A stretch of 64,000 nt of DNA from Hygrocybe punicea (lineage: Eukaryota; Basidiomycota; Agaricomycetes; Agaricales; Hygrophoraceae), in the NCBI GenBank assembly GCA_963556145.1, contig OY744470.1, forward strand, positions 1,860,001 to 1,924,000, in the 5' to 3' direction. The notes under the pieces are model-generated. The model did not search any database. It saw nothing but the letters and a program-made list of their open reading frames with translations, and was not told where the DNA came from. A program made the translations under genes and the position numbers. Each line of letters starts with the position of its first letter. Within the stretch, counting starts at the first letter, position 1. Positions 19,718 to 33,180 of the stretch are shown one piece after another.

Positions 19718-20504
19718 GTTCAATTGGGAAAGCTTCCAGATCTGTATTTTCAACATGATCAAGAAAATGGAAAACAGATTCACAATCAAGATTGTCATAA
19801 TTTTTCTGTAAAAAAGGCAGTACAGCAGATGATGGAAATACATATGATCTGCTCCCTCCCAATGGTCTTGCTATAGACTTATCAATTGACTGCACACTGA
19901 CTTTGGAATTCTGATGACAAACTAGAATGTGTTTGAAAAGTTGACAGTTTACATACTTCCGCTGGACATCATTTATAGCAACTGTTAGCCTACCACTGAA
20001 GGATAATAAATCATATACAACAAATAGCCGGCATAGATTAACACTTACAGGAAGCCGAAGACCACTAGTGTGACAAGTTATCAAGGCAGAAGGAAAGAGT
20101 ACTTGTCCAGACTTGCATAAAATTGAGAATTTTACTGGTAAATGAGAAAGTGCAAATAATGCTTGAAAGTCACGACGCAACATGAGATGTCGCTGCATAC
20201 TGAGAGATAGAGAATGGCATACAGTAGCAATATTATGCCCAGGCATGGCACAGCATTTAATCAACCAATCATAGAGCTGAATGGAGTAATGCCACATGTA
20301 ACAAATAGTTCGCAAGTTCATGCATTGCATTGACATATGATAGACATTTTGCATATACAACATGCGTGAAGATAGACACCCATCTCGGGCAAACAACAGA
20401 CACCCCTCTTGGGCAAACAACAGACACCCATATTGGGTAAGAGACAGCTGTTGGGGCCAGCGTCGAGGCACACAACACGTGGGTGGTGGTGGGCATAGGT
20501 TCAC
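19718..20504 (-). pseudogene. Possible upstream part of the helicase-peptidase gene
   Basis: An uninterrupted minus-strand frame includes QRHLMLRRDFQALFALSHLP, FPSALITCHTSGLRLPVSVN and a LDCESVFHFLDHVENTDLEA ending just at the insertion. Its position and direction fit the N-terminal continuation of the helicase gene. I do not recognise a domain and cannot confirm that it is coded with it. Confidence 0.35.
20374..20445 (+). repeat. 24-bp tandem repeat, three copies
   Basis: Units begin AGACACCCATCTCGGGCAAA (20374), AGACACCCCTCTTGGGCAAA (20398) and AGACACCCATATTGGGTAAG (20422). The array lies in or beside the putative N-terminal frame of the helicase gene. Confidence 0.8.
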
Positions 20505-23433
20505 AGATTGTGAATAAGAGTTTTTCCTGTAGATTAGAGGTTAGTGGGACATAACAGGAGTCAGCATGAGCAACGCACATAGTACCACCTCCAAAATAGA
20601 CCTGCGATTCAGACATGGGGCATCCGAGCAAAAGCTCCACCCTGGGTGAAGAAATACGGGGCTGTGATGCACATGGGAGATGGTAATAATGGTCAAATCC
20701 AAACAAAACACTCACAGGTAGGGGGGACAAGGGGATGAGCTCCACTGCCTCCAAGGGCGAATGAATCGCAACCTGAAGCACATATGCACAGGAACAAAGG
20801 ACACTGCAAGATAGACTACTCACGGCATGAAAAGGCAGTCGTACATTATCTGTGGGCAATAGGGTATCTTGTCTGCTAATACCGAGGCACGAATGAGGGA
20901 AATGAAGACATCAAAACGGCATAATAATTCACCTGGAAACACCCCGAAGCCCAAAGAGAGGGAACCCAATGCTCGGCATAGAAGCCGGCATCATTTGCGA
21001 AATAATACCGATGAGGATTCCCAGTAGAATGTACGAGCAGGGAGTGCTTAGTTGCATTTTTTTTGCGAGGGTGAGGACGACCTGTGGTTGATTTTGAAAA
21101 CACAACCTAACAAGTATAAACATTGCTCTCAGCCATCACATGGTTATGCGAGAACTACGGGAATCGGACCACAGATAGACACACCATGAGATCACCTAAT
21201 TACAATAGTGAGGACAACAAAGAGAAGGGAATGGGTGACAGATGAGAGACAGAAACCCCACACTGCGCCTGATTGTCCAGCGTGCCCCGGGCCAGCACCA
21301 CGTTCCCAGCACCCCAGGGAGACACCACACTGGGATGCACCAGACCCAGTACATTGCGAATGCGCGCTTGCATCAATCGATGCACAGGCTATGAATGCAA
21401 GGTTCATAGTATAGAGTGTTCCCTTCTGATGTTATCATTGCTGTCGCTGTTGCCCTGGTGCCGGACAAGGGGGTTGGTGAAGGACAGGCAGGCGATGCAG
21501 CAGAGTGATGCCACACTAGGCATTGATCACCCGACTCGTCACTTGCGGTGGTTGTGGTCATCCCCATCAGTGTCAGCGTAGATGTGCTTGAGTGTCCCCT
21601 TGTCATGGCTGTCTTCGTTGACATCAAGGGCATCCAGGTCTTCCCATCACAGCATAAAAGCCCTGGCTTTGACTTGGCGTGATGGGGTTCCAGCTTTCAC
21701 AGCCGACTTACAGCTTTCAGGTGCGCTGTCGCAGTGCGGTCACAGGTGCATGCTGCACCCATCGACAACGGGTTCAGTGGATACAAACACTTCTATACCT
21801 CGCGAGGGCCTGGTGCACGTCAATTGACATGGCTCCAGCCAGCGCGAGGTAGTTGGTGGGCCCCGTCATCGTTGTCACACCACCATCTAAACCGGGAGCG
21901 CCATGGAAAACTTGAATGAGGTGATCTAGCACCATATTAGTAAAGGTGTGAGGATTGTTGGAGGACGCACCTAGGCTGGTAGGCGGGCGCACCACCCTCC
22001 CAGCCTTACTTGCCATCATTATTCAAGTTGCTGCCGTTTGAAGCCACCCGCGCTCGACCGTGATGTGGTAGGCAAGTGTGATGCATTAAGGGGCCAAGGC
22101 AGCATTCACAGTGGTATCTGAGGAAGCGTTAGCTGTTGAGCTGTTCACAATGAATGAGGGTACACTGGTGTTCGATTGGTCATCCCAAATCAGCCATGTG
22201 ACCTGAGAGGCTGAGGCAGGCCAGATCCAGCCATGCTGCCATACAAAAAAGGCAGCGTCTGTCCGATATCCAGGGTTTGCCACACTGCATCGACATGAAA
22301 GTTCTATGTAGATTTGATATAGAACTTTATAGACCACCAAATCAGGAAACATGATTATTGCATAATTTCTGGTACTATATACAGGCCAGCTACACCAAAT
22401 CTCCTCCTGCTCTGGCGGCACTCAGCCCATCATCCTCTGTGTTAAAAGAAGTCAATCAGTGTAGAAGAGTAAAGGAAAATAGTAAAAGGGGATGTACTTG
22501 CCATTCTTTATCCTGGTAGTGTAGAGGAATGGCGGAGAGACGACGTGGTTGAGAATAAGTAGAACATGGCGAAGGTTCAAAATTTGGGCTCGGAGTTGTG
22601 ACGGAGTTTGAATATATCACCTTAAGTCCTTCCACAATTTTCGCTAAGTCCTTCCGTGACATCAAATATACATAGAATTGATGTTGACCCAACATTGAGC
22701 TGTCAGTGATCGGTCCAGCCCAAGATTTGGCGCTGGGCCATACTTAAATTTGATCAAAATTATATAAGTAAAGAAGTCGATCTGTGATGACCATGAATAC
22801 AATGTCATTTTCATCACCTTCTATCCACTGCCGAATTTAGATTGGGTTTGCAGCGGGATCAGAAATAAATTTCATCTATTTCTAGCGCTGCCTTTTTTAG
22901 GTCCCAGGGACGCTGTGAGCCAAACGGCGGTGTACGTGCGGATTTGAGTTGAAGATACAAACATGACCAACGCGGCGTTTGCCGCAACGTTAGAGTGGAA
23001 TTTTGATCTCGCGGGCTCAGGTCTCATTATAGACCGAGCCTAAATAAATTTAGGACTCGGAATTTATGTCTCCTAATTTTTGTGAGGGATATGGAGAAGT
23101 GGAATACATTGATCCAGACAATTTTCATCACACATCCGGTTTTCATTACCCCTACCATAATAGTACTATCAGCATCACGCTACTTTGTAAGACGAATGGG
23201 ACATGTTCCTGTATCCTGGTTGATGCTGGCTATAATAGATATATGTATTTACAGCCAGAGTAACCGCACTCTGTGTTGGCTCCCTGCCGTTCTCTCAACA
23301 CGCTCAAAGTCAAAATACGTCTTAACAACTCGCGATTTGGGCATAAACGTGTTGTCATCAACAATCCTAAATGTTACCCAGACCTAAAAAGTTGTAGTCC
23401 TTGGGTAGTATATTATATCCTGAAAAATGGGGC
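20505..23433. other. Repeat debris without a supported gene
   Basis: Many short overlapping frames are present but none shows a domain or a splicing pattern. Positions 21962-22005 are an inverted, roughly 85% identical copy of 19258-19302 (around GGGAGGGTGGTGCGCCC), and 21800-21860 shares GTCAATTGAC and CGCGAGGTAGTT words with 19400-19610, so a second copy of the GC-rich insertion family is likely at about 21.2-22.05 kb. Positions 22086-23433 show nothing I can name. Confidence 0.45.
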
Positions 23434-26400
23434 TTAACGAAGATGAGCAATTGCATCCGCCACGTTGTCGTAAAAAGCATCTTCCCCCAATAGCTCCATG
23501 ATTCCTGCTTTTGTGAACATCTGCCGAGGACCGATACGGAGATGCGTCACGAAAATGCGAACGCCACGATCCTGCGGAGGAAGGGGGGGGAGGCAGCCGA
23601 AAGAACTCAGAAATTTTGAAACGTTCCGTCTATTGATTGTCTACTCACCTGGTAAGTCTTCAACAACTCGTATAAGATCAGAATGGCACTACACGCACAC
23701 ACACACACACCCATAATGTAAAAAAAGAGATAATTAAAAATTTAAAGGAACTCACGATGCATCGCATGTTTCAACGTCAGCCATGTGAAACACAAGGCAG
23801 GACGCTTGCTGTCTCCGGGGTGCCTCTGAAGGATGAGCTGCCTCTATGCCATACAGTTCCAGTTTACGCAATCGTTCTAAACACACAGCGAAATAAGGTC
23901 ATCATCGAGCCGTCAACGTCGTGGCAGAAATAAGGGCACACACGCGCCTTTCAATTGCGCAGTATTGGCTGTCGGGTAAACGGATCTAGTGGTCAGCAAC
24001 CGTCATAGTAGCAGGATGAGAGGGACCAACCAAAATGCAGATTTTCTCGCAAGCGGACGATCAATGCCCCGGGAACATCTTCCGTAGCCTCTGGGTTCTC
24101 ATTAATGGGTTTCCACCTTTCTGTTCCTGGTATCCGGCCCTATTAGATGTCAGAAACCAAGAGGACAGATGGCGAAACGGATGCATACCAATATTGTCAT
24201 GCGTGTTTTAGAGGATCGATGAACAACAAGTAAGAGAGATACGATCACGCTGACGACGATACCGACTTCGACGTCCCAGATAATCGAGGAAAAGAATGTC
24301 AAAGACATAAGACTCAAGTCGACCCACGCAGCCATTCTGTGGGTTCAAAAATGAGGTGTGGCATAACAAGAAAAACTTGAATAAGGCACAAACTTCCAAT
24401 AATACTTTATATCATGTGGGGCCTCAGCCAACAGATGGATGACGACCAGGCAGATACTGGGGTCGCATCGAAGGTTTACCGATGGGTATGTAACAAGTCG
24501 AACACGGATAGAACTCACATTGACGCCAGCACGCATTTTGGCAGGTAATATAGTAACGGGAGAAGGAAAAACGTAGTGATGAGCACAATAACAGAGCATA
24601 CTATAGAGGCCATTTGTGATCGCGCGCCAACGTCGCCATTGATGCGAGATCTATAAACAACGAAGTCATAAACGAGGTTTTCTCCATCCAAAACGCCCAA
24701 AGGTGATCGGATCACACCTTGTAATAGATCCATACGCAGGAAGTGTTCCAGGAATAAACGAGCCTACCAAATTTCCTGCCCCAAGAGCGACGAGCTCACG
24801 ATTGGGACTGATAGAGTAGCCGTAGCGAGCACTGTTTTGTTTTGCAGCAGCAATACTATCCAAGAAACCCATAATGGATATAATTCTGAATTGAGTATTT
24901 CACGATCAAGTAATTTGCAAGATATCAGTTAGATTTGCAAAGTAATTAGGATCAATATTCTTCTTACCCAGCCGTGGAAGTTGTACGTCTCAGATACTTC
25001 ATGGTGCTATGACGGAGTGGAAACTGGACGAAGGAATTCCCAGTATTGATCGGGATGGAACCCAAGATGTCGATGCCATTTTGGTCCCAGCCGAATTGGT
25101 CTGAAAGGACTGAAAAGACCAAAGGAGGTCAGTGTTCTGAAAAGTGGAAACCCATGGGAACGACGCACTGGTGGAAGTCACAACGACCATCAACACCTCC
25201 GGTAGGCGGTATATCCACCAATATTTGGGAAACATGCCTTTGAAGTACCGCAAGAATACGAGGATAGTAAGCGCACCGAAACTGATCAAGGTCGTCGCAT
25301 GATGGTAATGTGTAAACACGTTTGCGATGAGGAACTCGACCTTAGCAAGTGTATTGTCTGGGTGGAGTGTGTGTTCCAGAGCGACTAGCCCGAACATCGG
25401 AATAAGTTGCTCTCTAGAATCAAAGGGATTAATAAAGAAGCTTGAGAATGAGCACGTATGTATTGGCTGACACCAAGATGACCACTGCGATAGCTGATAT
25501 AAAGCCTCGTAGCAATGCACGACTGAGGACCACGTCAATAAATCCCAATCGAAAGAATCCAAGCAAGAAGGTTATTAGTCCAGCCTTGTGGAACAGATTT
25601 CAGCAACCCCGAAGATTGTAATGGAAATTCGTGTGTACCCACCTGCACAGTGATGACACTCGCCACTGCCAACGCAATTGCCTCACCCTCTGGGGAATGT
25701 GGATCGATATGCTTGTAGCGGATTTCAGAAATGGCTTGGCCGAGCAACAGACTCAATGCAGCTTCGGGGGCAACATTCAGCTGCCGAGCGGTGCCGAGGA
25801 GAGCGTACACTATTCCAGGGACGGCAGCAGAGAACTTGAAAACCCCACAATGGTCAGTTTCCTATTTGTGCCGGCAAAAAGCAAGATCCGAAGGAAAAGC
25901 GACTCACCAGTCCAGTCACTGGACTCATTTTTGCCAGAGAGGAGGCGTAACTGATTGACTGAGGGATCAACATAGAGGCAACTGTTACTCCAGCAAGGAC
26001 ATCGCCAAAAAGACTGTAGATGAATCAGCCTTTTCCCGGAATACGAGGGTGCGAGGAACCAGCCTACAGAGATATGGAATAATTCGGTATCCAATCGGTT
26101 GAAGGAATATAGTATCTGATCTTTTTGGCCATTTTGGAGTGGTCGGTCATAGATGTTTCCACTGCGAGGGATTTTGAGCTTCCTGCAAAAAAAGATAAGA
26201 TATTAGGACTAGTCTATACGTGCATTCTTCACTTCGATATCAGAACACTTCTTAACCGGTGACTGAGAATTTCACCAATTGGTGTAGAAACTCTAGCAAG
26301 CAAGGCTGCCAGGGCAGATTGCCGTCTGGTCTTTTATCCAAGATGCCAGCGGTCTCACGCAGAACCCCCGTCTTCTTTCAGACAAGAGTCTCCCCGAAGA

Positions 26401-26574
26401 ACTAAGAAGCTCACCTGCTTCAGAACCAGCACCTTCACTTGCCCTGCCTCGCTCGATGTCGATTAACGTTGTACCTTCCTCGTCCGGAGGAGAATTGACA
26501 CCACCCATGTGTCCATGGAACGAGGGAGTAGTCGACGGCGAAGGTTGTTTAAGGCTTTCGTCTTGTGGACCCAT
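23434..26574 (-). CDS. SulP-family anion (sulfate) permease with STAS domain
   Basis: A multi-exon gene. The N-terminal exon starts at ATG 26574 with a Ser/Thr-rich cytosolic head. Membrane-domain segments include LFGDVLAGVTVASMLIPQSI (about 25985), GIVYALLGTARQLNVAPEAA, AGLITFLLGFFRLGFIDVVL, SYSISPNRELVALGAGNLVG and MAAWVDLSLMSLTFFSSI followed by VGIVVSVIVSLLLVV. The C-terminal exons form a STAS domain: PGALIVRLRENLHF, then exon 23756-23876 (SCLVFHMADVETCDA), exon 23649-23688 and last exon 23434-23570 ending in TAA. SulP proteins carry sulfate or other anions across the plasma membrane; substrate is not deducible. Conserved segments are intact across introns of roughly 50 bp, though one junction near 26330 is unresolved. 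It is divergent from the Ras gene. Confidence 0.85.
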
Positions 26575-27074
26575 GGTTGACTGTGGGGACCTTGAATATC
26601 GCTCAGGCTCTCGCTCTCGGATAAGCTAAATTTAATTTGTTGAATTTGCGAGAATACGCCCCCGGCCGATCGGAGACAAAACAGGACATCACATGACTCG
26701 TTGCTCCGTGCTTCATTCCAGTATGGGAGTCGTCACCACGGTCCAATCTCCAAATCATGGATAGCCCAACTTGCCTGACACCGTGAGGACCTTGCAGGTT
26801 GAACGTTGAACGTTGAACGTTGAACCGCAATTCCCTTGAATCCGAACAGCGTAACACACAGAGTATATTACTAGCCTGGGCCGTTATTTGTGAGAGACTT
26901 GCCATTTACGTTTCCAAGGTTTATTGGCCATGCAGTCGCTTTGATCGGTTCGTGACAGCCTATCAATTGCCTAGTGGATTTCATTGTTCCTTACCCCACT
27001 ACCTTCTACTCATTGTCTACCCTCGTTTTTGCTATCTTTCCCTTGAGGAATATTTTTTATTGTTCTTAGGTGCC
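26575..27074. promoter_or_regulatory. Shared promoter of the SulP and Ras genes, with GTTGAAC x4
   Basis: A 500-bp divergent intergenic region. It contains four perfect tandem copies of GTTGAAC (26798-26825). A TATTTTTTATTG stretch lies about 25 bp upstream of the Ras ATG. No other element is identified. Confidence 0.5.
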
Positions 27075-28032
<958 letters not shown>

Positions 28033-28341
28033 TCTGATAGAGCGCACAGAACACAGCATATGGAAGCCTCTATATGTACTATTGCAGACGTCCCTGTAGA
28101 GCTTGGACGAACCCAATGATCCCGAATTTGAACTGAGGGCGAAGCACAGTTATGCAGTTGTTGAGGAACCACAGCTTTCATTCTCCCGGCTTTCTGAAAA
28201 ACTATTTGATCCATCGGTTGAAACCATGGCCAGCTATAAGCTACGGTCACCATGCAAAAAACTTCTTGAAGCCCTGATATCATCAGTCCGTGTGAGCTTG
28301 ATAAGACAATATTCATCTCACCTTGCGCGACTATTATATAT

Positions 28342-29993
28342 TTAAATCCCTGTCAAACCGCGTAGATATTCTTTTGCGAAAAGGTCAGCATTTGGAGACA
28401 CCCGTAACAGTGACCTGTCGTTACCTCTACTCAGCTCAAAGGCCGTGAAAGTACTTGCGGCCGCAGGTATGCTAGTGAAACGAAACGACCAGTCAATTCT
28501 GATTGGTATAATATATACAGCAGTGCTGACTTGCCTTCGAAGCACTGAAATGACCAACGTGTAAATCCAATATAAAGGAATTTCATTCCTAAGACACAGG
28601 GAGACGTACATGAAGGAGATAGACCTCGGAAAAGACCGGTCCTGTATAGACAAATAAACAGTGTCATCGTTTTTTTTTTTCAGCAGATTGCAAACAAACT
28701 GACGCTCCGGATTCCGAGATTATAGCTCTCAATTCGCTGATGATGTATTGGAGAGGTCTGCCACTTGGTGGAATGGGCCGAAGCTGGACGCGAGATTTTA
28801 CAACGTCTGTGTAGTGGTGTTCGGGCCTGATCAAAGAAGGAAATGTTCCACTTGTCCTTACCGAGAGGATAACAACATAGCCAATAAGCAATCTGATAAA
28901 CAGCCCAGGAGTCAGTGTAGTCATAAATTCAGGACATGCGACCAGTACATACTCCCCCCGTCGCTCCGCTTGTTAGCAGCGCCCATAGTGGCAATTCAGG
29001 GCCATAGACCTTGCCAAATTTTCGTTTTGTGAATTCAAAAGCTAGCCCATGGGATCAACCCCCACGTCATAACATCAGTCTAAAAAAGAGAAACCGTACC
29101 AGAGTAGAATCTGAGCAAAGTTGTCATTTCAAACTACAATACTTTCCGCGAGTCACCGGGCCACGTACCCAGCGTATGCGGGAATATCCCGAGCAACCGT
29201 AATCTTCAAAACAACACACAATATTAAAACGGAAACGCCAAGAAATTGGGGGCCAAAATGATCACCCAGAATCCGCGCATCAAGCCTTGCCGGAAACCCC
29301 ACTGCGACCACATATCACTCGCGATAACGCGGAGGCGCTTGTCTGATTTGGCGCCGTATTGACCTTGCATGCGTACTTTGAACATCTCCACTGATTTTCA
29401 CAATTAAGAGCAGAGTAATTCCACATGAATTCTTGACAGCAAACATATCAGGACATAAATGAACGTTACCTGGACTTGCAAGAACAGCATTAGCTGCTCC
29501 TGCCATTGAGCCTGCAAGGGCGATCTCTTTAAGGGAAAGGTTGGGGAAAGGTGAGATTATCCTCCTCGATACCCCATAGGCCGCAAAGAGTAAGGAATTG
29601 ACACCAGCAATTCCGATGAGAGGACTGGTCATGCCTATTGGAGGTCGATGTCGGGAAAATGCAGGACCACTCTTTCGAGAAATACCTTTGTACAATGCAA
29701 AGAAGCCTTCCTTTCGCAGCGTTTGGATCAGGATGTCCATGGGCCCTTTCTTTGAAAGACTTCTCACTGACAGGTCCACTCGTAACACAGGAAAAACGCG
29801 CTCACAAACATCCCCTCTTGAGATAAATTCCGATAAGTGGAAAGTCTCGGCAAGAACAGGAAAGTGACTGCACTGAACTGGGCGCGATCTGGGCTCTCGT
29901 CTTGATTGTGTCCAGTGGTTGTCCCACCAGGACTTGTGCCGCTCCACCGACACTGCCAGCCAACAATTCGTTGATAGTCGAAGTTGAACGCAT
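28342..29993 (-). CDS. Mitochondrial carrier (SLC25) family protein, YMC/carnitine-carrier-like
   Basis: It starts at ATG 29993 (NELLAGSVGGAAQVLVGQPL) and ends at TAA 28342. The three carrier signatures are visible: PLDTIK, PVEMFK and PLDVVK. Other recognisable parts are GPMDILIQTLRKEGFFALYK, SPLIGIAGVNSLLFAAYGVS, LAGSMAGAANAVLASP, TVARDIPAYAG, PELPLWALLTSGATGG and IPAAASTFTAFELSR. At least seven introns are needed; the one near 29145-29060 lacks an obvious in-frame acceptor, so that exon edge is uncertain. Carriers of this type exchange small metabolites across the inner mitochondrial membrane; the similarity is closest in memory to YMC1/CRC1-like proteins, so the substrate remains unassigned. 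Confidence 0.85.
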
Positions 29994-30306
29994 TGAAGCC
30001 TGCCAGTTACAGCGGAATGTTGTATCACAACGACACCTTGAAGAAATTGAACAAAAGGGGATTGGTGAACATTTCTCACGTTGAAAATGTCAGTTATAAC
30101 TTTCGTAGAGTAACAAATTTCGTGGAAAGTGAGAGCGTGTGGTAATAGTAGCGGTTATTTATTATTATTATTAATATATCGTCGGAAAACCCGAATGAGA
30201 TCAGATCCCGTCAAACAACGTCAAGACTCAAAGATTGCATGAATGGGATTGTCATTCAACATCATCAGCCCAATGCTCATAGGCAGAAGACTTGCTCCAA
30301 GTGCCG

Positions 30307-31533
30307 TTATTCCGATTGCAGTCGAATTGATCCTTTCGACGGCCCAGCACCAAGCTCCTTCCACCATTGGTTGCCTTTGGACTCACCTCTCTTCTTCACC
30401 ACCATGGACAGTCCCGAACTGACACCCTTTCTACCACCACCTGGAAATCCGCTGCTCTCAGACTCCGCTTCGTCTTCATTGGAATTACCTCGCTTGCGTT
30501 TCTTCTTGTTTACCCCACGATCCTTCTGGCCATGATAAGTGCCCTTTTCCCATTCTATTCGATGTAGTCTGTAAACTGCCATCGCCGCCCTTGCATCTGT
30601 GACCTATGTTTTCACCACCTCCCCATGAGCCACCTCCTTCAAGATATGACGAGAAAAAAGAGACATACACTGGAGTGCTCACCGCTCTGTATCGTGATGC
30701 CCAGCTCTTGCTCCACGAGCTTCCGCAAAGCCACATGTTGGCTGGAAGAGACCTTGTACTTGCCAGCATAGTACTGAGTATCACGAGTTTGAAGCCGAGG
30801 GTGGGAGAGAAGAAGTGCCTTGGGTCGACCATCACTTACCAAACAAGGTCCTTGAAATGATAATATACTTGCCTTGAGATCATTGAAAACTGCATGCCCG
30901 ATCAAGATTCGGTCTCGCAGAAACTCTGAAACACGCTTTTGGACGTCATCGAAGGGTTTCGCTAATATGAACAGAACGTTAAACGCCAATCCTTCGGCAC
31001 TCTAGGAGTTAAGCACACACCTTTGATCATATCCTTTTCTCGCACACCACTGAACTGCGTTCGATAGTCGACCACACGCTCTCGTTGTCGTACGAACTCG
31101 TCCAACAGCACCACACCATAAAAGTTTACCAAACTGACACGGGCGAGAGAAGATTCTGTCCCGTCAATCCCGACACCAACCATCTCGCAATCGAGGGCTA
31201 TATATTTCCCAGGCCTGGAACCAGCATGAGAGGGGGAAAGTATGAGGTGATTGGTGCTCACACGTGTTGGTTGGGCGTATACTGAATCTCACCGAGGACC
31301 ATCTGGCGCAATTTAGATATCGACTCTCGATTCTTCGATGCAGGGAGTGTCGCCATTTGTTCTTGTTCGATCTCACGAGAAAATGTTGTCCTTAAGACAG
31401 AGTCGTCCCTGAGATCCGACGGTGTTGTGGTGGATCCAGGATGATGCCGCTCCAATTTCCGCCTCTTTGATTTGTGAGACGGTCCACGCGTGTTCGTGGA
31501 CTCGGACTCGGCATGTCGTTTAGATACAGCCAT
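30307..31533 (-). CDS. REX4: REX4-like RNA exonuclease (DEDDh family)
   Basis: Five exons on the minus strand: 31533-31293, 31214-31021, 30961-30873, 30818-30669, 30603-30307 (an upstream in-frame ATG lies at 31548). Exonuclease motifs in order: ALDCEMVGVG (Exo I Asp/Glu), RILIGHAVFNDLKALLLSHP (Exo II), DTQYY, and SVTDARAAMAVYRLHRIEWE (Exo III Asp). A basic Lys/Arg-rich N-terminus (HKSKRRKLERHH) and a basic C-terminal tail (KKKRKRG) fit a nucleolar protein. REX4 acts in pre-rRNA processing. Intron 3 uses a GC donor (CTCAAG then GCAAGT). Gene symbol by family resemblance. Confidence 0.87.
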
Positions 31534-31548
31534 TGTCTGAGGGGGCAT

Positions 31549-33180
31549 GTATTTGAGATGAATCCCTTAACGAATGAGAGCAGGATAAGCTGGGTCAAAT
31601 AAATCAAATAGCCACCTTTCGCCCGTGCAGATTGCCACTCGAATGGCGTGAAGGGCCAGCTTGGCCGATTCCCGCCAGGTTCTTGGACATTGTGTAAGGT
31701 ATGGCTTGGCCCAAGCAAACTAGAAAATAAAATATCGGCTCGATTTGGACTCTGCTCTTGGTCAGAATTTACGGCAAAGATCTCGGAAGTGATGAGGGTG
31801 ACGGTATTTATGCCGACCCACTACTCATCAACTCGTTAACAAAGTAATTTCATTTATTCAAAAACAGAGATCCAGGGAACCCAGGGACATCGGTACTTGT
31901 TGGAACTCGACAGTGCGCGCAAATCCGAGTCAATCCGAGCATGATTGGCAACCGACGCGCGGCCATTCAACGACGCTCTTCATTTCCGTGTGTCTACGGG
32001 TAAGCATTAAAGGGCTGTGTTGCCTAGATTTTGAATATATCTAACACGGAAAACAACGTAGTTGATTCTCCGTACACTTACGTTGAAGCACACAGCTGTG
32101 ACAGCTCGGAGGATGTCCGAGGGTCTTACCCTCAATGGCTTCCCTGACGTGTACCTTTTCCGCAGCATCGATTGTATTTCCCATCGAGGACAGGGCAAGC
32201 CTTCTCAGCCTTCGGGACATGGACACGACCATTCCCTGCAAGTACTATACTTGACCTAAACGGGGGAAATATAAAGACTGGCGTTACTCAATAATGGACG
32301 GAGGCTATGTGTACGTACAATGTTGACCGCATTCCTAATATTCAGTACCTCACTGTTGTTTCCCCCAGGCATCGGGGAGAGGGTGGCATTCATCAATAAT
32401 GGCGAAATTATTGGTATGCGAAAAGTTTTTTTGCTTTTCTTTTTTCTTCCCTTGATGCCCCCAGGGCCGTATGCTCGGAAAGCTACGACGGTGCTTGTTA
32501 TCGAAGCGGTGATATCATGCCGTCAAGTAATTTTTTCGCTGAATCGCACCCCGGCAATATATATACGACGCAGCGCCCAGCCGTAATTTTCGGGACACAC
32601 CGAATTACCTTCGGAACCGAGTTGGTTCAATAGCAGAGTTCTCCTTGACAGCGAGCGGTGAGCGGTGCTGTAAAAGAGCTCTCACCATCGGCGTTGACTC
32701 AGGTACAGATCCGGACCGGATAATGTGTTTTGGCTGATTGGCGAAGGCTATGAAGGGAGTCATAAGTAACAAATTCGGATCCCTGGGCTCAGAAGGGAGA
32801 ATCTTCATTCATTTTGGGTCCAGGGGGATTGACAAAGTATACACTGTGCGTCTTTACCTCTTACGCAGTCTGAGATTTTTATTTATTACACTGAATTTCG
32901 CAACAGTTCTGTGACAGTTGTTATCTCGAATTTCCTATTGACAAATAAGTTACACATCCTTATCGACGTGCCGTACGACTTGTGTGTTGTAGCCAAAGCC
33001 TCCCGTATCACATCTGAACGTATGGCTACAAAATGATCTGCATACTTAGTAAAGTATCTTGGGGAACTAGTTCCGATCGTATAAATTTCGGATAATACAC
33101 ATTCCTCCCTGTCAGATCCCCCCCCCCCTCGCCATATCGTATGAACCAATCGTGTGCGGGTCTAATCCCCTGCATCGCCA
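31549..33180. other. Intergenic region with a possible small unrecognised gene near 32300-32590
   Basis: Most of this stretch shows nothing. On the plus strand, 32305 (MDGGYV), an exon at about 32369-32414 (IGERVAFINNGEII) and one at about 32464-32540 (GPYARKATTVLVIEAVISCR) could be joined by introns with CCCCCAG acceptors. On the minus strand, 32217-32130 (MSRRLRRLALSSMGNTIDAA) also looks exon-like. Neither resembles a family I know. Confidence 0.25.

Noticed and set aside
23690..23712. CA microsatellite as a notable feature
   Set aside because: A short simple repeat inside a SulP intron with no sign of function.
28083..28100. Ras gene ending in a short exon giving N-Q-T-S-L and no CaaX box
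   Set aside because: An acceptor at 27948 gives a 55-bp intron and an in-frame tail ending CVIV, which fits a prenylated Ras far better.
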